Made by a program: the position numbers and the translations under genes | The notes under the pieces: model-generated | The model's input: the letters and a program-made list of their open reading frames with translations, nothing else | Databases searched by the model: none | What the model was told of the DNA's origin: nothing | Part shown: positions 1-12,100 of the stretch, in pieces | Numbering within the stretch: position 1 is the stretch's first letter | Layout: the number at the start of each line of letters is the position of its first letter | Assembly (NCBI GenBank): GCA_037178975.1 | Contig: JASJZH010000002.1 | Span: 5,941,501 to 6,005,500 of the forward strand | Length of the DNA stretch: 64,000 nt | Origin: Oscheius tipulae | Taxonomy: Eukaryota > Nematoda > Chromadorea > Rhabditida > Rhabditidae | Direction of reading: 5' to 3'

Positions 1-2824
1 CGCTGAAAAACAAGATCTCTCTGTTTGTCCACATCGTCTATTCTTCATCGTCTCTCAAGCATTCTCATTTCATAGAATGAGGTCAAGAGAGGGATCTCAC
101 AAGTCAGCAATTGACATAAGCAGCCAGTCTCTAACAAGAATCTACTCAAAGCCTACCACATTCTCCGAATTGGGTCATAGGGAGTGATCCAAAAATCTGG
201 CTCACGTTTTCTGAACACTCTTTATATCTCTTTGCTCAATATTAGGGGTGATAAGAATTGCTAACCTCTCGACTCGAATCCGTTGACGCATGTACTTTAC
301 AAAGGCCAGTTTGATGAGGGAGAGGAAGACGATCATGAAGCAAACACCTGGAGATGACTTGAGAAAGAGACAGAGATAGACAGAAAGACAAAGAGACCGA
401 GACAGTGACTTACCTAGATAAATGTCCAGAGCTTTGACATAAGAAACTCGAGGCATCATCTCATTGTCTGAATGCATATTTCCGTCTGTTTACTGGGAAC
501 TTACAACTAAAAATCAAGAAAGTTATGGCCAAAATAATGGAAATCATGTCCTGGAACTCTGTCTCGCTCTCCATCCAAAGTGATACCCTGAAAATACATT
601 CCGCTTACTTAAAAGGAAGGCCTACCATGACGTAATCACAACAGCTGTAGACGGAATGATCAGCTGAAGGAAACAGAATCCGGAGGAGCGAACGAAGACG
701 AAGCATACGTAGAGACGAGAGTAACTGCCAGTCGCGTACTCTTCCATTTGACTCGTCACGTAGGCTTCTTTGATTGTAAAGTCCGGTAGTCGAATTTTCA
801 AAAGCTTCAAAGCACTACGAGACCCGGATGACCATTTGTACATTACTTGGTCGGCGGTATAGCCATCTGAAAACGAAATTGTGCTTTATTTTCATGAGTC
901 TCTGGTATTCACAAGATTTCTGTAAGAGGCAGTGACTGCTAGCAATATCCGTTCTAGTTGAGTTCTTGGCGCCTTCTGTCCGTGGCTCCGAAGCTAACAG
1001 TTGTTACGTGACTATGTTTCCATAGATGGGATAAGAATGTTGTAGAGTTTACATGACAGCCAAAAAACTGATGTTTTTGAGGGAACAGTACAGGAAAGTT
1101 GAAAAGCCTGAATGAGAAAAGGACAGACTTGACAGAGAAAGAACAAAAACAGATCAAGCTTTGAGAAAGAATGAGGAAGGGCATTTCTGAGTGAAGAAGG
1201 GAAGAAGATATAGAAAAGAAGTACATACATTGAATGGAAATATTTCCACATTGACAATATATTTCTGGACTTCTGCTAAATCTAATATACAGGGCACGGT
1301 TTACAGGTTTGTAAAGAATTCTAGACTCACAGCTCTCAATTCCCAGCTTACAGACTTGTTTGTCGAAGGGGAAGAGCGTCAGATCCATTGCTAAAGCTTT
1401 TTCTAGAAAACATGAACTAAAACTACTTACTGCACTCGCAGACCAGACTGATCCTCCGGCTGTACAACAGCTGTCCGTTGTCCTGTAGCCGAAGGAGAGA
1501 CCGATGAGAGATACTGTTTCTTTGCGGGTTCTTTGAGGCTATAGCGTTTGGAACGAAAGTATCCGGGAACCAGAGAAAGTTGGTATAGGACTCATGTAGA
1601 GCCAGTTCGGTCTTATTTTTGAACAGCGTCTTGTTGTAGGCAAGACGACGATCGTTCCAAGACTCGCGGTAAAACAGCTCCAACGCGTAGTCCTGAACTT
1701 TTGAATCGACTAGCAATTAGCAAGCTTCTGAGTTTGTTTAAGTGGCAGTAATTGACAGACTTAGGTCAACTTGTCATTTCCTGTCAAGTAAAATCTGCAT
1801 ATGCTGTGAAGTTACTCTACCCGATGCGCTCCCGTCGTCTTGTCGTCAGTTCTGCTCGTTTTCTAATCGTCTCTCATCTCCAGTGGTCTCTACCAGATTA
1901 AGGACAATTCTCGGAAGGAGAATTGAAATGCTAGTTGGTTAGTTGCTTGATACTATACAAAAACTGGGAATTTGTAATGGGTATATCACGTGCTACTCGC
2001 TACTGTCTCTGTCTCTCTGTCTCATGGACTGTTCAGTGGACTTCTTGCCTACCCCTAGGTAGACCCTCTCCCCTCGGACTTCACTGGATTTGACCCTAGA
2101 CCAATCCTATTGTCCCCCCTCTCGTGAATATATTCACGTCAGAAGATGAATTTCAAAATCTCGCAACATTTTCACGTGCTTTAGAATTATTCATACCATG
2201 GAGACTTCCGAAACAGCTCTGATATTGCTAACGACGACGGAAACTTCCACCACGACTGCTTCTGAAAGCTCTGGAGAGTTAGGGGAAGTATGACTATTTG
2301 AACACCTCCATTCTTGTTCTCCGGGCACTGTCGATGATCATAGTTGATTCGTCTAAGGAATTGGAGAAAATCTCTCGTCTCTCTGAAAGATGGCAGATGC
2401 TTAGGTGCATCTAGGTGCGTGGGATGCTATGAGTAAAACAGTCCGGAAACGGTTATTTCTCTTACTTGGGCATAACTTTCTTAGATGATTCATTATCGTT
2501 ATCACCTGGGAACTCGTTTCGAGACCAGGCACGAGTCCCGCCAGCATTTTGTAACTTTGGGGTCATTGTTTGTATTTGAAATATTGTTCTGAACGAAATT
2601 CCACTGTCCGAGCTTCGAAATCGTGCCGGAACATTCCTGTTCCGTAAACATTCCAATATACTATTGTGGCGCTCATTAAATTTGTAAATTTGAGACAAAT
2701 TTGTACTCCTGCGATCTTTTGGGTCTCGAAAGGATGATTCAAACGTTTGAATGATCTCAGAACGCTGTGGGACTCTCGAAAATGCTAAGTTGTGCCCTAG
2801 TAAGCTGTCTACAAGCGAGTGCAA
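1..2824 (-). CDS. exp-1: Cys-loop GABA-gated cation channel subunit, EXP-1 type (partial, runs off left edge)
   Basis: Pentameric ligand-gated channel of the plasma membrane. Coding pieces with agreeing phases: 2466-2824 (5' limit unresolved), 2306-2382, 2197-2270, 1431-1692, 1331-1390, 626-866, 505-587, 414-467, 266-347, 157-210, then an acceptor at 3-10 leading off the window. Visible: beta-strand segment [17 protein letters not shown], loop [11 protein letters not shown], a 13-residue Cys-loop ([15 protein letters not shown]), M1 ([16 protein letters not shown]), M2 ([14 protein letters not shown]), the M2-M3 linker [14 protein letters not shown], and M3. Before M2, where chloride-selective family members carry Pro-Ala-Arg, this protein reads Ser-Glu-Thr-Glu. 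From knowledge of the family, an ETE motif there marks the cation-selective GABA receptors EXP-1/LGC-35; which of the two this is cannot be decided here. M4 lies outside the window. No convincing signal-peptide exon was found upstream of 2824. Confidence 0.85.
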
Positions 2825-3093
2825 GAAAGTACAGGAAGCGGAAGAATCTTTGCTCGTTTCAGTCCTCTAAACACTCTTACCACTCTCCTCGATAATCTCT
2901 CTCTCTCTACACTCACCCCTGCGAGCTCATGTCTCTGAAAACAACTTCTTGGTTATTGCGGAACGGCATCTGCTAGTCGTCCTTGCGCTAATGCTTATCG
3001 TGACGGATGGCTGCCGTCGCGCCAAGGCCCGAAACAACGAGCACAAAAACACTAAGTATAGCCAGTTGTCTCCTTCCGTGTAAGCCTTTCCTG

Positions 3094-3812
3094 TCAAGGA
3101 AAAGCGGGAAAAACGAACCCTTGGCTGAAGATCGAAGAGTCTGAAGACATCTGCGGCGGCTGGATCTCGCCTTGACGGTGGTGGTGGGAGCGCATCGGAA
3201 TTCCGCCGCCTCTTCTTCTAAAAAAAAAAACTGGGCAAATCAGGAAGCTCCTTGACCCAATTCACTCTCTAGGCTGGGGACATATGATTCTATACATCGG
3301 TTGCTTCCTCACCATTGATAGCTGGAACCAGTCAGTCAAGTGCAGGCTCGGAAGCCTCTCAAAAAAGACAGGGCTCTCAAACCTCAACTTAAAAAGCAAA
3401 CGTCTTAAGATTCAGTTGGTCTACGATTCTACAAAAGATTGTCAAATCAATAAAAACGATGTGGTGTCTTGAAAAAGCTTGACTGTACAGACGTCTCTTA
3501 CTCTCGCGGATTGCGATTCACAAAGGGCTCTCGGAAGTGATTATCCACCGTATATATCAAAAGTTACGGTATATGTAACCCTATAGCAATGCGTACCTTC
3601 CCGACTTTGGTCTCGAGCCATGAACTGGTTCCTCGTCCTCTTCCAACTCGTCATAAATATGGTAGTCAAGACTTCTTGCTTGCTCTTCTGGATGAGCTAC
3701 GCGATGGTTCTGAACCCATTCTACTAGGGATGCTCATGATAAGACTCACCAGGTAGTTGTATTGCGCCCCAACAGCGGTCAGCAGACCCACCATGAGAAA
3801 CCTCAGGCGCAT
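3094..3812 (-). CDS. Small secreted protein, 99 residues, unrecognised
   Basis: Three exons joined in phase: 3750-3812, 3597-3709 and 3094-3217. The first exon starts with ATG and encodes a clean signal peptide (MRLRFLMVGLLTAVGAQ), followed by an acidic stretch (YDELEEDEEP) and a basic stretch reading SGRRRGGG across the second junction. Then come a His-rich patch and a C-terminus ending FVFPAFP before TGA. The last intron has a strong polypyrimidine acceptor (about 12 T then AG). Gly followed by Arg-Arg-Arg is a possible prohormone-convertase and amidation site, so a peptide precursor is possible. No family is recognised. The gene lies 5' of the exp-1-like gene on the same strand. Confidence 0.5.
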
Positions 3813-6150
3813 CTTCGGGATACGGACCAGGTGCTGAGGAGAGCTTGTTGCGGGGAGCCTTTAACGACTTTGGGAACGAGACATTATGACAAAAAGTAAA
3901 AGCCGCGAGAGAGAGCAAAACCAAAATGATACGGGGGGAGTCGGGAGGGCTGAAAGGCGGAACCCTGTGTATGAATGACTTACGGGCATAATAGGAGGGC
4001 TCTGGTTTCCTGGGGTCACTCAAAAAATCCTATTTTTGGTTAGGGCGAGAGTGGAGAGAGTATCGTAGAAAGAACGGCTTCCCGTAAGTAGGAGGATTTT
4101 GCGAAGAGGCTCATAACAAAAAGGGACGTCGAGAAGAGAGGAGAGATCAACAACCTATGTGAGTAGGAGGCCTACTCTTCTACATCTTTCATGTTTTTCT
4201 CATGTTTTACAATTCGCGAAGAGTGCAACAAGCAATTAGGGAGTCTGAACAGATTGTAGATCAGAGTACTGTGAAAGAGACCAGAGACAAACGAATGGAG
4301 CTCTTGCAGTCAGCAGATGCGAGAGATAGACATAGAGACTTTTCCAACTCTGTCAATTAATTTCTCAAACTTTGTGATATTCCTTCCAGAAGCACCAGAG
4401 TAGTCTTTCCGAGCAACCTTCCGAAAAGTTCTGTTCCACAAAAAAATTGAAAGAGAGGGCCGTTTCGAAAATTTGCGCCAGAAGTTGACTTGTGGATGGT
4501 TCCCATCAAAATTAGAGGCGGTACGGGTTACCTGGCGAACAGCACAGCCTTCAACTCTGTCCAGAATGACCATCAAAGATTATCAGCCAAAGAAAGTACA
4601 TATCTTGTCGGGGATAAGACAACTTGATCGAATCGGATGTTAGCCTAATAATTTATGTTTTCAACTCCCTTGATTACTGTAGAATGCATATATGAGGGGC
4701 AATAGTGGTAGCGATGGGTAAAGTGTTGGTTTCATAAGTACTAGAGAGTTCAAGGCTTGTTCTTCCCGGTCTTTGAACGAATGCATAGCTTTCCTCGCTT
4801 CTAACAAAGGAGAAGATAGCACGAAAAGTTTGTTTCAGCCCAGAGATCGGGGTTGACATCAGTGTTTTGACTCTAGTTGTGACCCAAAAGCTTCAACTTT
4901 TTACTGCTCTCATGTGTCTATGAAGCATCGGATGATTCTATCCCCCAATAGGAAATCAAAAACAAAAGAATCCTCGTAGCGTGGCCGATTCGAATAAGAA
5001 GATGAAGAGACTTGGCGGGGTCGATTAAAAAAGAGTCTAGGAATCAATTGACAGAGAGACTGGACTGAAGTCGCAAAGCAGATGTCCGGAGAGAGGGCGG
5101 AAAGAAGCATGTCTCTCAGACAATTTTTAAGAATTAGACTCCGTGGGAGGGGATTTCCGGACGGGAGGACTCGGAGGAACATAAAAAAGTTGCAGGGAAA
5201 TCGGAGGGATGTTCCTAACGAGAACACGCTCTTCCTGCTACCCATCCCGTCCTGATGCCTCTTTTTATGTGAGATTTGAAGCAATAGGCTCTGAATGGGA
5301 GCCGTTCCCCGTAATAACAGCTGTCCTATCTCTCTGAACAGTGGAAGGAGTTAAGACCAACGACTCTTCATTGCATATGCGACTTTTGGAGCGGAAAGAC
5401 TAGAAAAAGAGAGCAAAGGGTTGTGGTCAAGATTTCATTTGTGGGAGAGAAAAGTACGCTAGAGACAACACACAACCTGATTCAATCACCGACGACGGAT
5501 GCTCTTCTTAGCGTGGTGGGTGATTGTGACGATGCGGGAGTCTCTTCGAGGATATGATAGGCAAGGGCTATCCAAACAAACTAGTACGATAAACTCAAAC
5601 TCTGGAGGGTTCCAAAGGGAGTTTGTGGGTCATGGTGAGGGAAGTGATTCAGATTGTATAAGCAAAGGTACAATGGGTCAGTTGGCGAATTGTCAGAACT
5701 CATCACATTTGAGATGGTAAGTTTGAAACATTGTCTTCAAACTTATCGTCAGATCTTATTTTCCTTTCTGTACTGATCAGACAGGCATATTTATTGATTT
5801 TTCAGTCTTTTGTAGAAATTCTATCGAGCCACCAAGTATGATTTCAGTTTAGAAAAACGGAATACCATTCGAACTTGAGTGACGCAAAGACAAGAAATGC
5901 GATTTTCAATTTTTCAAATGTGATGCTGATTCTTTCCTTTCTCGTTTAAACGTAAAGCAGTTCCTGAAACATTTTATCGAGTAGAAGGCTTGATACCAGC
6001 TCCTCTCATATGATAAGTGTCAAGGACGTACGGGTGAACGCTAATGAAAATTCCGCAGATGTATGAATGATGTATGAATAGTTTCGATACATTGAAATGA
6101 CAGAGATTTATTTCCATACCCGTCACTACAGTACACGTTTCAAAATAAAT
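3813..6150. other. No gene recognised
   Basis: About 2.3 kb between the small secreted gene and the sulfotransferase. The open frames here (for example 4310-4576 and 4910-5284 on the minus strand) lack domain signatures, signal peptides or well-placed splice sites. The stretch probably includes 5' regulatory DNA of the 3094-3812 gene and the 3' flank of the sulfotransferase. Confidence 0.5.
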
Positions 6151-7967
6151 TTACCATGAGAACTTTCGTCCGACCTGTTCAAAAAAGGCTTCATTGTGTG
6201 AACGAAGCTTCGTCCTCAACAGTTCCAGCACCTTATAAGAAACTTTCCGATGTTTTCTTCCCTTGCTGTTCCCCAAACATCTTGTACTACTGCCTAGATT
6301 TCGTTGAAAACAGAAAAATCCTTTCTTTTCGTTGAAAATCAGCTGTTCGGGCCGGATAAGATGCGGCAGGTTCAAAAAGTTTTCGACTTGACGGAGCTAA
6401 AACTTATTTTTTCATGGACTTTCAACTCTTACCACTAATAGAGGATTTCCTCGGAAGACATCTCCATTCACAACGAGAATGCTCTCAATGGAAAAATGCT
6501 TGAGCCAGTTGCCGAGATGGATCTCGTAGAGAGAATTCCTCAAGGGTTTGTACTCCGGATTCAGTTCCGTGGTTCCCGGGACGAAGACCTCGTCTTCAAA
6601 GACTGGAACAGTCTTATTTTGCTCCAGCTTGTTGTAGAAAACCTGAACTTTTTGTTACAGCTCACAGCTTACTCTGGCATATTCATCATTGCAAACCCTG
6701 TGCGTCTCTATCCACTAGTCAGTTCAATTTTGCTTTAACAGCTCTCCAACTCTGTAACTGTCACAAGTAACCTGTCGTTCCCAAATCCCGTAACTCAGTC
6801 ACTTCTCCCTCATTATGTTAATCAGTCCTGTCAGTTTCAATTCGACCAGCTCTCAGTCTGCCACCTGTCTACCTCGTTCAATTATCTCCGTCCAATATGT
6901 TACCACCTCTTATGTGTCAGTCTATCCTGTCACACTGTCTTTTTGTATGAGAACTACTTGAACTCCAGATTTGAGCCAGTTTCAATTCATGGCCATGGAC
7001 ACAGCCCCAAATATTTAGAGCTTAAAAATTTCCAATACGTACCTGTGTAAAGTCACTAACAGTTCTCTGAACTGGATCCCGCACAATCAAGATCAGTTTC
7101 ATTTTGGGGTTAAACTTCTTGATCCTCTTGGGAGCCAATAGACTGGTAAAGTAGCCGGGAGTCTTCTCGATAACTATCTGAAGTTTCTGTCTCTAAGTAT
7201 GAGACTAGCCGAACCTGATTGGAATCAGCTAGTGGCATGAGACTCTTGTACCACTCGAAACCCTTCGTGTAGTTGGCGTCGAAGAAATGCGTTTCCCGCT
7301 TGACAGCCCGAACAGTAGGATGCAGAGCCAGAGCATCCAAAAGAGCTCGAGTACCTCCTTTTCTCACTCCTATGATCAGAGCCGACGGGAAACGTTGTTC
7401 TCTAAAATCTGGAGTCATCAAGTTCGAGTAATGTTATTGCTTCGAATCGAAACAAGTTTTCAGAATTGGAAAGTTTGCAAAACTTTGTTTGAAGTTAGAC
7501 AGTTAGGAGTTTTCTAGATGGCAATACCATCACTCGAAGGATGTCGTCACCCAAAGATGCTACAAGATTTGGATTCGGAGTGGATGTTTATCAGTATATA
7601 AGTGGGACTACAAGAAGCTATCAAAAATCTCACCAAAGTGCTAGTCTCGTTTCTGGATAACCGCCGAAAAACTACTTCAAAAGATCTAACTGATTACGTG
7701 ATGACAGACACCATCGCGTTTTGGTAACGTGTTTGTCAGAAATAAGACAACCATGAACGAGCTGTGTCACAGTACTCGAACAAGCGACAATGAGAAATCT
7801 CACCTGTCTTCACTTTCACCGTCAATCGGGCTTCAAAAAACTCACCCCTGTGGACCAGCTGGAGTGTACAGTTCGGCACTGGTCGGATAAGACTGACTGA
7901 ATATGGTCAATTGGGCGAGGATGAACAGTCCCAGAAGGGAGCAGATCAGTACGATCCACTTCCGCAT
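6151..7967 (-). CDS. hst-3: Heparan sulfate glucosamine 3-O-sulfotransferase
   Basis: Transfers sulfate from PAPS to the 3-OH of glucosamine in heparan sulfate, in the Golgi lumen. Five exons: 7846-7967, 7215-7401, 7043-7177, 6433-6642, 6151-6396; all phases agree and give 299 residues. Residues 4-22 (WIVLICSLLGLFILAQLTI) form a type II signal anchor with a very short stem. The 5'-phosphosulfate loop is GVRKGGTRALLD; VKRETHFFD holds the catalytic Glu and Arg; EKTPGYF follows; the 3'-phosphate site is IVRDPVQRTVSDFTQ. The C-terminal disulfide region has the typical FFCF...CLGNSKGRKH pattern. Length matches the 3-OST-1-like class. A TTTCAG lies 5 nt before the chosen ATG, with a short out-of-frame ATG directly at the junction, suggesting trans-splicing. 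Which hst-3 paralogue this is cannot be told. Confidence 0.9.
6738..6942. repeat. Degenerate CTGTCA-type short repeats in sulfotransferase intron 3
   Basis: Within the 6643-7042 intron the motif CTGTCA or a one-base variant (CTGTCG, CAGTCA, CTGCCA) recurs every roughly 15-30 bases between pyrimidine-rich spacers. The same kind of repeat appears at 63370-63655 in this orientation and at 48410-48810 in the opposite orientation. Confidence 0.45.
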
Positions 7968-9171
7968 GCCATCTGAAATGAAATATAACCTGGAGGAGTA
8001 TAGCTGAGAAGAAAAGGAAAATAATTCATTACGTCTCTGCTACCCCCTTAATAATTCACAGGAATCCGGGACAAGATCAGTTTCTTTTACGAGCACAAGA
8101 ACTCAAGAGGATCTGTGATAGCAATAAGGGAGGAACACACGGTCTGTTAATGATACTAATAGAGGCCCTACTTGAGCACCAGCCGCCGATCCATATAAAT
8201 AAGCTCTTTGATTATTTGAGTTGTGCGCGGGGATGTATGAAGAGAGCGGGAGAAAAGAAAGAACGTGAAAAAGCCGTCGCCGAAACTGTGACCGAATGTT
8301 GCCAGCCAGGTGCACAAAAACAACAAAACCGTGTTGCCATGGGAGGAATTTTTGAGAGAGATGAACGGACAGTGGGGTAATTACAGTAGGTAGAGCGCGA
8401 CGGGGCAACATCACCATGTGAATAGGGAGGTGGCCTTGTGCTGGTGGGAGGACGAATCACCTCCACTCATACATTGAAAACGGTTTCTATATGTGAGAGA
8501 GAGGCGTATAAACGATGTTTATTTAGCATGTCAAAGGGGTAGAGTTTTAATACTTTTCGAAGAGCAAACAGTGGGTTACTGGAGGGAGACAGAAATCCTA
8601 AGACAATCACTATATATGGAGCTACTAGATGTTCTATGTTTAGAGCTGCTCCAAGTAATCAAGATAACCAGCCCATTATAAACACAACTTCCTGGGGAGT
8701 TACGGCAAAAGTCAAAAGTTAAACGGCTAACGATGGGATTATAGCAAGTGGTAATAACAATTAGTCTTTCCGAAGGGCGAGTTGTGCGGGCTGTCAGTGC
8801 ACGATAGCCGAGTAATGGGCGGCCTGGCGACCAGGCGCTCCTAGCAGCTGTTCTCCCTCCAGTCTTAAAGAACTCACACTCGAGACTAACCCACCCGGCC
8901 GGACAGTTGGAACATAAAAACGAGGCGAAAACCGATACCGGTGGGTCAGTGGCCTGCCTCTCTACCCGTACGGAGGGATTAAAGAGACTGGCGACAAGGA
9001 TTAACAATTTTATGAGATTTCCAACAACACATGAGATATGCACAAAACAGAAATGATAATTAAGAAAGTTGTGGGGTTCTTGAAAGACGTCAACGCACAT
9101 GGTGGCTACGGCGTACCCGGGACATACGAGCACTCATTTTTTGTAAGAAAGGCACAGGGAAGAGGATGAAA
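7968..9171. other. No gene recognised; probable upstream region of hst-3
   Basis: 1.2 kb between the start of the sulfotransferase and the end of the large cysteine-repeat gene. A 185-codon open frame on the minus strand (8576-9133) begins with a non-ATG codon, has no domain signature and overlaps a GC-rich block, so it is not called a gene. Confidence 0.4.
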
Positions 9172-12100
9172 TCAGGATCGTTTCACTCGTCGCTTGGCAC
9201 AAAGCGATGCACATGATTGCGCACAGGCTGGTCCACATTGTCGTGAATTCTGACCGGAGAAGACGCACTGGCCCTTGCAGACCGTCTCACAAGCAGCCTA
9301 AACTCCCAAATTCGTTAAAACTTCGACGTAGTCTCACCTCGCAACTGACAATAGGACATGCTGTCTCACACGACTGGACACAGGTTCCTGCACAGCTTGG
9401 CGCCTGACTGACACACTGCTGTGTGCATTGGACATCACAGGGTAGATTGCAATTGTGCTGGAAGGGCAGCTTGTCGACCGGGGTGGGTGCCGTGCCACAG
9501 AGCTGGTTGCAAGAAGCTTCACAGCCGGAAGAACACTGTAGGGACTGCTGGGGACAGAGTCTCTGACAGTCGGCCATGCATTTCGGGGCACAAGCCTGAA
9601 AAAAAACGTTTCGTGCTTGTAATAAAAGGACTATCACGTATCATTAAACCCACAGCTCCGAATAATCAACTAAGATATACAAAAGATGCAACGTCGAGGA
9701 GAAAACTTTCAAGTTCACGAGCCATTGGGCCAAAAGACAAACTGGGCTAAACCAAATGGAACGGAATAGGTTCGTCATCTCTGAAGACAATAGCCTGTCA
9801 AATGTCGGTTCTCAAAGAATGCGCAAAGGAACAGTTCGCTGGGAGATTGAATATAGAAAAATTGTGCAATTGGCACAAGTTTTGGACTACACTTCAAAGG
9901 ATTTCTACGACTTCTAACAGTTACACAAGTTAGGTCTGCGGAATTTTTCATCAAAATCTCAATGCTAGAACTGCTACGTCTACCTCTTTTAAACCATATT
10001 GGACTACAAAAAGAACCCAAAAGAATTAAGGAAGTTGTTTTTTGCAAAAAGCTTACCTGTGTACTCTGCTGAACTGACTGAACAGCCTGTGGCTGTTGGA
10101 CAGTAGCCTTAGAGCAACTCTGCTGACAAATCGATGTACATGCTGGTTGACAGGCTGTTCCGAGAGAAGCCGTGGAGCTTTGACACTCTTGGACACAACT
10201 GGCTTCACAAGCTGTCTGACAGTTTCCGTTCAAAGTAATCTACAAGCTATGAGTTGCTGCCCTCCAATCATTCTTACATCAATTCTGACTTGTGACTGAA
10301 TACATTGTGGTTCACAAGCTGGCTGACAGGCAACGGGACACTGGGCTGGCATCTGAACTGAAGGAGGAGCTTGCTGTACTGGAATCACATTGACAGGCAC
10401 TGCCGTAGGCTGTGCACAGGCGCTGCTACACTGCGAGTGGCAGATATTTCCACAATGCTCCATCGGCAGCCGTTCGACACATTGCGAGTTGCATGTCTGA
10501 AACATGGATTTGCAATCCACAAGAAAGCAGATTACCTGTTCACAGATAGGAAGACATTCAGGCACACGGAAGTTGATCGTGGTCGGTATAGCAGGAGCTG
10601 CAGTAGGCTGAGCAATCGAAGCTACATGAGGAGCTCGGCACTCGCTTGCACAGACCTGAATCCTGTGGTGATGGAAAAAGAAAAATAGAACTACCTCGAC
10701 ACAGACACTGGAACATTGCGCTTTGTCTCTGTTGCTAGCCAGACAACCAGCTTGGCATTGCTGCTCGCAAGCACAGGGCACTGCCTGGATTGTGATTTGT
10801 ACTTGCTGTTGTTGTTCAGTCTAAACCACGTTACTATTAACTCATAAAGATCACCTGTACACACTGCGGCAAGCATTGTGGCTGGCACTGAGGAATGCAC
10901 TGCGGTGGACTCGGGGTGGTTGTGGTGATGAGCGGTGGTGGTAGAGTTGGAATCGACTGTGGAGCTGTAGCTGCCTGCTAACAGCGCACTTGAACAGAAA
11001 AGAAGGAAACCAACTTGGATGCAAACTGGCTGACATTGTGGCTGACACTGGGGAATGCATTGCGGAGCTGGGGGAGGAGCCGTGGGCGCTACCGGGGCGA
11101 CAGTGGCTGTCTGAAGTCGAACCGTGAGGAAAGAAAGACAAAAGCTGAGAGTACAAAATAGCGGAAGAACTGAGAAGCCATGCAGAAAGTCAACAACTAA
11201 AAGAGAAACCGAGGAACCTGATACATGACAATGCAGTTGGGATCACAGCGAGGACGACACGGAGCAGCACACTGTACCTCTCCGTCAGTCACAGTAATGT
11301 GAACCACAACTGGCTGAGCGGGGGCTACAGGCTGTTGGATGTGTGCCCGGATACACTGCTCCTTACAGGCTGGCATACAGGGAGGAATACAACTGGGGAC
11401 AGCAAAGACAGCCACAGGAGAAGAAGCCTCACGAATGCATTGCTCAAGACAAGCCGGCATACACGGCGAAATGCACTTCACCTGCGAGAAATTGTTGTCA
11501 AGCGTTTGAAGCGAGGCGTTGGTTAGGCAACGATTCGAGCATTCAGGTAGACATTCGGCTGGACAGGTCTGTGAGTGCTGCACGCAACTGGCAGTGCATT
11601 GTGGCTGGCATTGGGGAGGACAGAATTGAAGGGTTAGTGTGGAGATCGGTAGTTCAGCAGGCTCGGGAAAGGGCTCGTTGGCAAGAGGCTGACCGGTCTC
11701 ATTAACTGTGTTTTCTTCTGGAACCGGAAAATCGTCGGAGATATCGTCTGGTTGAGGTACCGGCGGTTCAGGGTAACCGGGAACGGGATTGGATTCTTGG
11801 ACTGTAGGACTCATTATGGGTTCCTGAGGAAAAACTGGAGGATACATTATCGGAGCTCGACTTGGAGGCATAGGTGGCTCAACATGCAAAATGTTGATGT
11901 TCAGGTAGTTATTCTGGGCAGAAGGATTTGGAGGAATTGAGTAAGATACTGGGACTTCTTGAGTCACAGAGGCTGTCTCTGATTCGGAAGTAGGAGCTTC
12001 TGTTGAAGAAAGTTCGGGGATCGGCGCAGGGCTTGGAACTTCTACTGAAGGTACTACTGGTTCTGGCTCAAGTGTCGGGACCTCTGGTGGACTCAAAAAA

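Noticed and set aside
8576-9133. 185-codon open frame on the minus strand
   Set aside because: Starts at a non-ATG codon, no domain, odd composition; probably the upstream region of hst-3.
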